This document shows, in pieces, positions 61,928-64,000 of a DNA stretch of 64,000 bases (positions within the stretch are counted from its first letter, which is position 1; each line of letters begins with the position of its first letter). The position numbers were made by a program, and so were the translations under genes. The notes below the pieces were generated by a model, which made no database searches, was not told where the DNA came from, and saw nothing but the letters and a program-made list of their open reading frames with translations. Location: positions 1-64,000 of the forward strand of contig CP145420.1 in NCBI GenBank assembly GCA_036867785.1, written 5' to 3'. This stretch comes from Plasmodiophora brassicae (lineage: Eukaryota > Endomyxa: Phytomyxea > Phytomyxea > Plasmodiophorida).

Positions 61928-64000
61928 ATGGCCACGTTCGCCTCTGCCGCGGCGCCGTTTGCGCTCGACGCTGGCTTCGTCAACCAGTATGCGGACAGGG
62001 TTGGCGTGCTATGGTACCTGTATGCGTTTTGATGCTGGCTTGCTGACGGTGCTGGGCAGGCAGCGCCGTTCGGGTTCAACGGTCTCGGCGAGCTCGTCTA
62101 CCGGCGGACGTATTCGCGAGCGAAGCCGACCGGCGATAACGAGGAATGGTTCGAGACGGTCGAACGCGTCGTCAACGGGACGTTCAGCATGCAGAAACGG
62201 TGGATCGATCAGTCCGGCCTGCTGTGGGATGCGGACCGGGCACAACGCAGCGCGCAGGTTCCCCCATCGTTGCTCATACCTGGTTTCCGACGTGTAATGG
62301 ACGCCCACACAGGACATGTATGATCGTATATGGTCATTGAAATTCGTACCACCGGTCAGCGACCCTGGCCCATGATCTGTGTCACACCAGCACTTGCCAA
62401 CGCTGTTCGAACAGGGTCGAGGTTTGTGGGCAATGGGGTCGCCGCTGACCGAGGAACGCGGCCTGTTCGCCGCCCTGAACAACTGCGCCTTCGTCTCCAC
62501 CCGGGATCTCGACCGCGACCCAATCCGCCCGTTCACGTTCCTCATGGATGCGTCCATGCTGGGCGTCGGCGTCGGGTTCGACACCAAGGTCGGTCTGTCG
62601 CTGGCACCCCGCGACCAGCGCCCCTTCGTCTACTGACGCGTCATCATGCTCAGGGCGTAGGCAAGATTGTCGTCAAGGGCATCGACTACAGCGCCCCGGT
62701 CCAGCATTACAGCGTTGCCGACAGCCGTGAGGGATGGGTCGATGCGGTGCGCGTGATGCTTCAGTCCTGCTTCTCGGCTGGCCCTCCCATCGTAGGTGCA
62801 TCCGGGATCCAGGCACCACCGTGTGGACGCGACCTTACGGGTCCCCATGTGTTTGTTCCAGAGATACGACGTGTCGCAAGTTCGACCGGCAGGAGCGCCC
62901 ATCCGGGGATTCGGCGGTACCGCCAGTGGCCCGGGCCCTTTGCTCAGCGTACGTGCTCGTTGGCCTGCCCAGACGCGCGCCGTTCGTGTTCTGACCATTG
63001 CCACCGGTCAGCTATTGGAATCGATCGAGGCGACGCTGCGCGCGCTGACGGGCCGCCCGATCACCGTTACCGCCATCACCGATCTCATGAACCTGATCGG
63101 CAAGTGCGTCGTCTCTGGCAACGTCAGGCGCACGGCCGAGATCGCGTTCGGCGACCCCGACCTCGACGAGTACCTCGACCTGAAGGTCGCGTGTGTCCTG
63201 TATCGAACGTGCGCGTCCTGCTGACCGGCGTTGTCGAACAGGACTACGAGAAGAACCCGTCTCGCGAGGGGCACGGGTGGACCTCGAACAATTCCGTGTT
63301 CGCCCGCGTCGGCATGGACTACGAGCGCGTCTGCTCCCGGGTCGCCCGGAACGGCGAGCCCGGGTTCGCCTGGCTCGACAACATGCGCGCGTACGGGCGC
63401 ATGTCCGACCCGGCCAACGATCGCGACCGACGGGCGGAAGGCGGCAACCCGTGCCTGGAGCAGACGCTGGAGTCGTTCGAGCTGTGCTGCCTGGTGGAGA
63501 CGTTCCCGGCCCGGCACGCCTCGCTGGACGACTTCCTGCGGACGCTGAAGGCGGCGCTGCTGTACGCGAAGACGGTGACGCTGGGCGCGACGCGCTGGCC
63601 CGAATCGAATCGTGTCATGCTGCGGAACCGTCGCATCGGGTGCTCCATGTCGGGGATCGCCCAGTTCATCACGCAGCGCGGCCTGCACGCCCTGCACGAC
63701 TGGTGCCAGGCCGGGTACGCCGCCGTCCAGCTGTGCGACGAACGCGTCAGCGAGTGGCTGGCCGTGCCCCGGTCCATCAAGTCGACCTGCATCAAGCCGT
63801 CCGGCACCGTCTCCCTGCTGGCGGGCGCCACACCCGGCATGCACTACCCCGAGTCGCGCTTCTACATTCGACGCGTCCGCCTGGCGTCCACGTCGGACCT
63901 GCTGGAACCCGTGCGACGCGCCGGGTACCCGGTGGAGCCCTGCGCGACGACGCCCGACACGGCCGTCGTGGAGATCCCGGTCGACGTTGGCGCGGGCATC
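61928..64000 (+). CDS. Adenosylcobalamin-dependent ribonucleoside-triphosphate reductase (class II), 5' part
   Basis: ATG 61928. The first four exons are 61928–61999, 62060–62257, 62313–62354 and from 62415; the second junction gives the start of DMYDRIWSLKFVPP and the third restores VPPGRGLWAMG. Later exons code NNCAFVSTRDL, SMLGVGVGFDTK, GNVRRTAEIAFGD, EGHGWTSNNSVFARVGMDY, NPCLEQTLESFELCCLVETF and IKPSGTVSLLAGATPGMHY. These are hallmarks of the monomeric class II enzyme of the Lactobacillus leichmannii type, including the active-site loop Cys residues. It reduces ribonucleoside triphosphates using coenzyme B12, without oxygen. The gene runs off the window at 64000. Confidence 0.9.

Noticed and set aside
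1-64000. CRISPR arrays, operons with ribosome-binding sites or bacterial-type origin
   Set aside because: The window is nuclear DNA with spliceosomal introns and a telomere; no spaced direct repeats of CRISPR type were seen. No tRNA or rRNA was recognised by eye, though a covariance search could still find one.

Overview
The window is eukaryotic nuclear DNA at a chromosome end. It opens with about 360 bp of CCCTAAAA-type telomeric repeat (TTTTAGGG on the G-rich strand) and then carries GC-rich, densely packed protein genes. Most genes are interrupted by very short GT–AG introns: those I could place by reading phase and family homology are 43–104 nt, mostly 52–65 nt, many with a CTGAC or CTAAC branch-site-like motif 20–30 nt before the AG. 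The gene set includes mitochondrial EF-Tu, complex I NDUFA6, HOPS VPS18, EMC2, a myosin, topoisomerase II and a ciliary LRR protein. It indicates a free-swimming or zoospore-forming protist with a conventional mitochondrion. The short introns, high GC, telomere type and many small secreted proteins would suit a plasmodiophorid (Rhizaria), but that assignment is inference and was not tested against any database.

Layout. 1–360: telomere. 340–5250: a chromovirus-type Ty3/gypsy retrotransposon with one long open gag-pol frame, its 3' end cut off by the telomeric repeat. 5250–7420: a broken LINE with an inverted (palindromic) duplication of its RT region. 7410–10279: a degenerate EF1A-like GTPase running into an SDR, possibly one fused gene. 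10852–12860: a predicted secreted protein with a duplicated domain. 13339–17454: a myosin whose tail is a PTEN-like phosphatase plus C2 domain with the catalytic Cys replaced by Ser. 17.8–25.3 kb: small genes (an E2 variant UEV, a four-helix membrane protein, mitochondrial EF-Tu, MBF1, another membrane protein). 25.3–27.5 kb: a gene-poor gap. 27.5–38.3 kb: housekeeping genes (CDCA7-type zinc finger, LRRC51-like, p47-like UBX cofactor, topoisomerase II, an RRM protein, PUS3). 38.58–38.96 kb: an inverted-repeat cluster. 39–40.5 kb: a seven-helix receptor-like protein. 40.7–47.4 kb: EMC2 and VPS18 inside a complex segmental duplication with a truncated VPS18 copy and a second large palindrome. 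47.7–61.5 kb: seven predicted secreted, Cys-, Pro/Thr- or Asn/Gly-rich proteins, including a divergent paralogous pair, interspersed with a coiled-coil protein, NDUFA6 and a COPI-associated membrane protein with a WW domain. 61.9 kb to the end: the 5' part of a B12-dependent ribonucleotide reductase, cut by the window edge.

Many genes are in head-to-head pairs with short shared 5' regions (TOP2/RRM protein, the VWD-like pair, secreted Pro/Ala-rich protein/ribonucleotide reductase). Exon junctions were derived by hand from phase, consensus and homology; they are predictions, not transcript evidence. Starts were moved to the first plausible ATG wherever a reading frame opens with a non-ATG codon.
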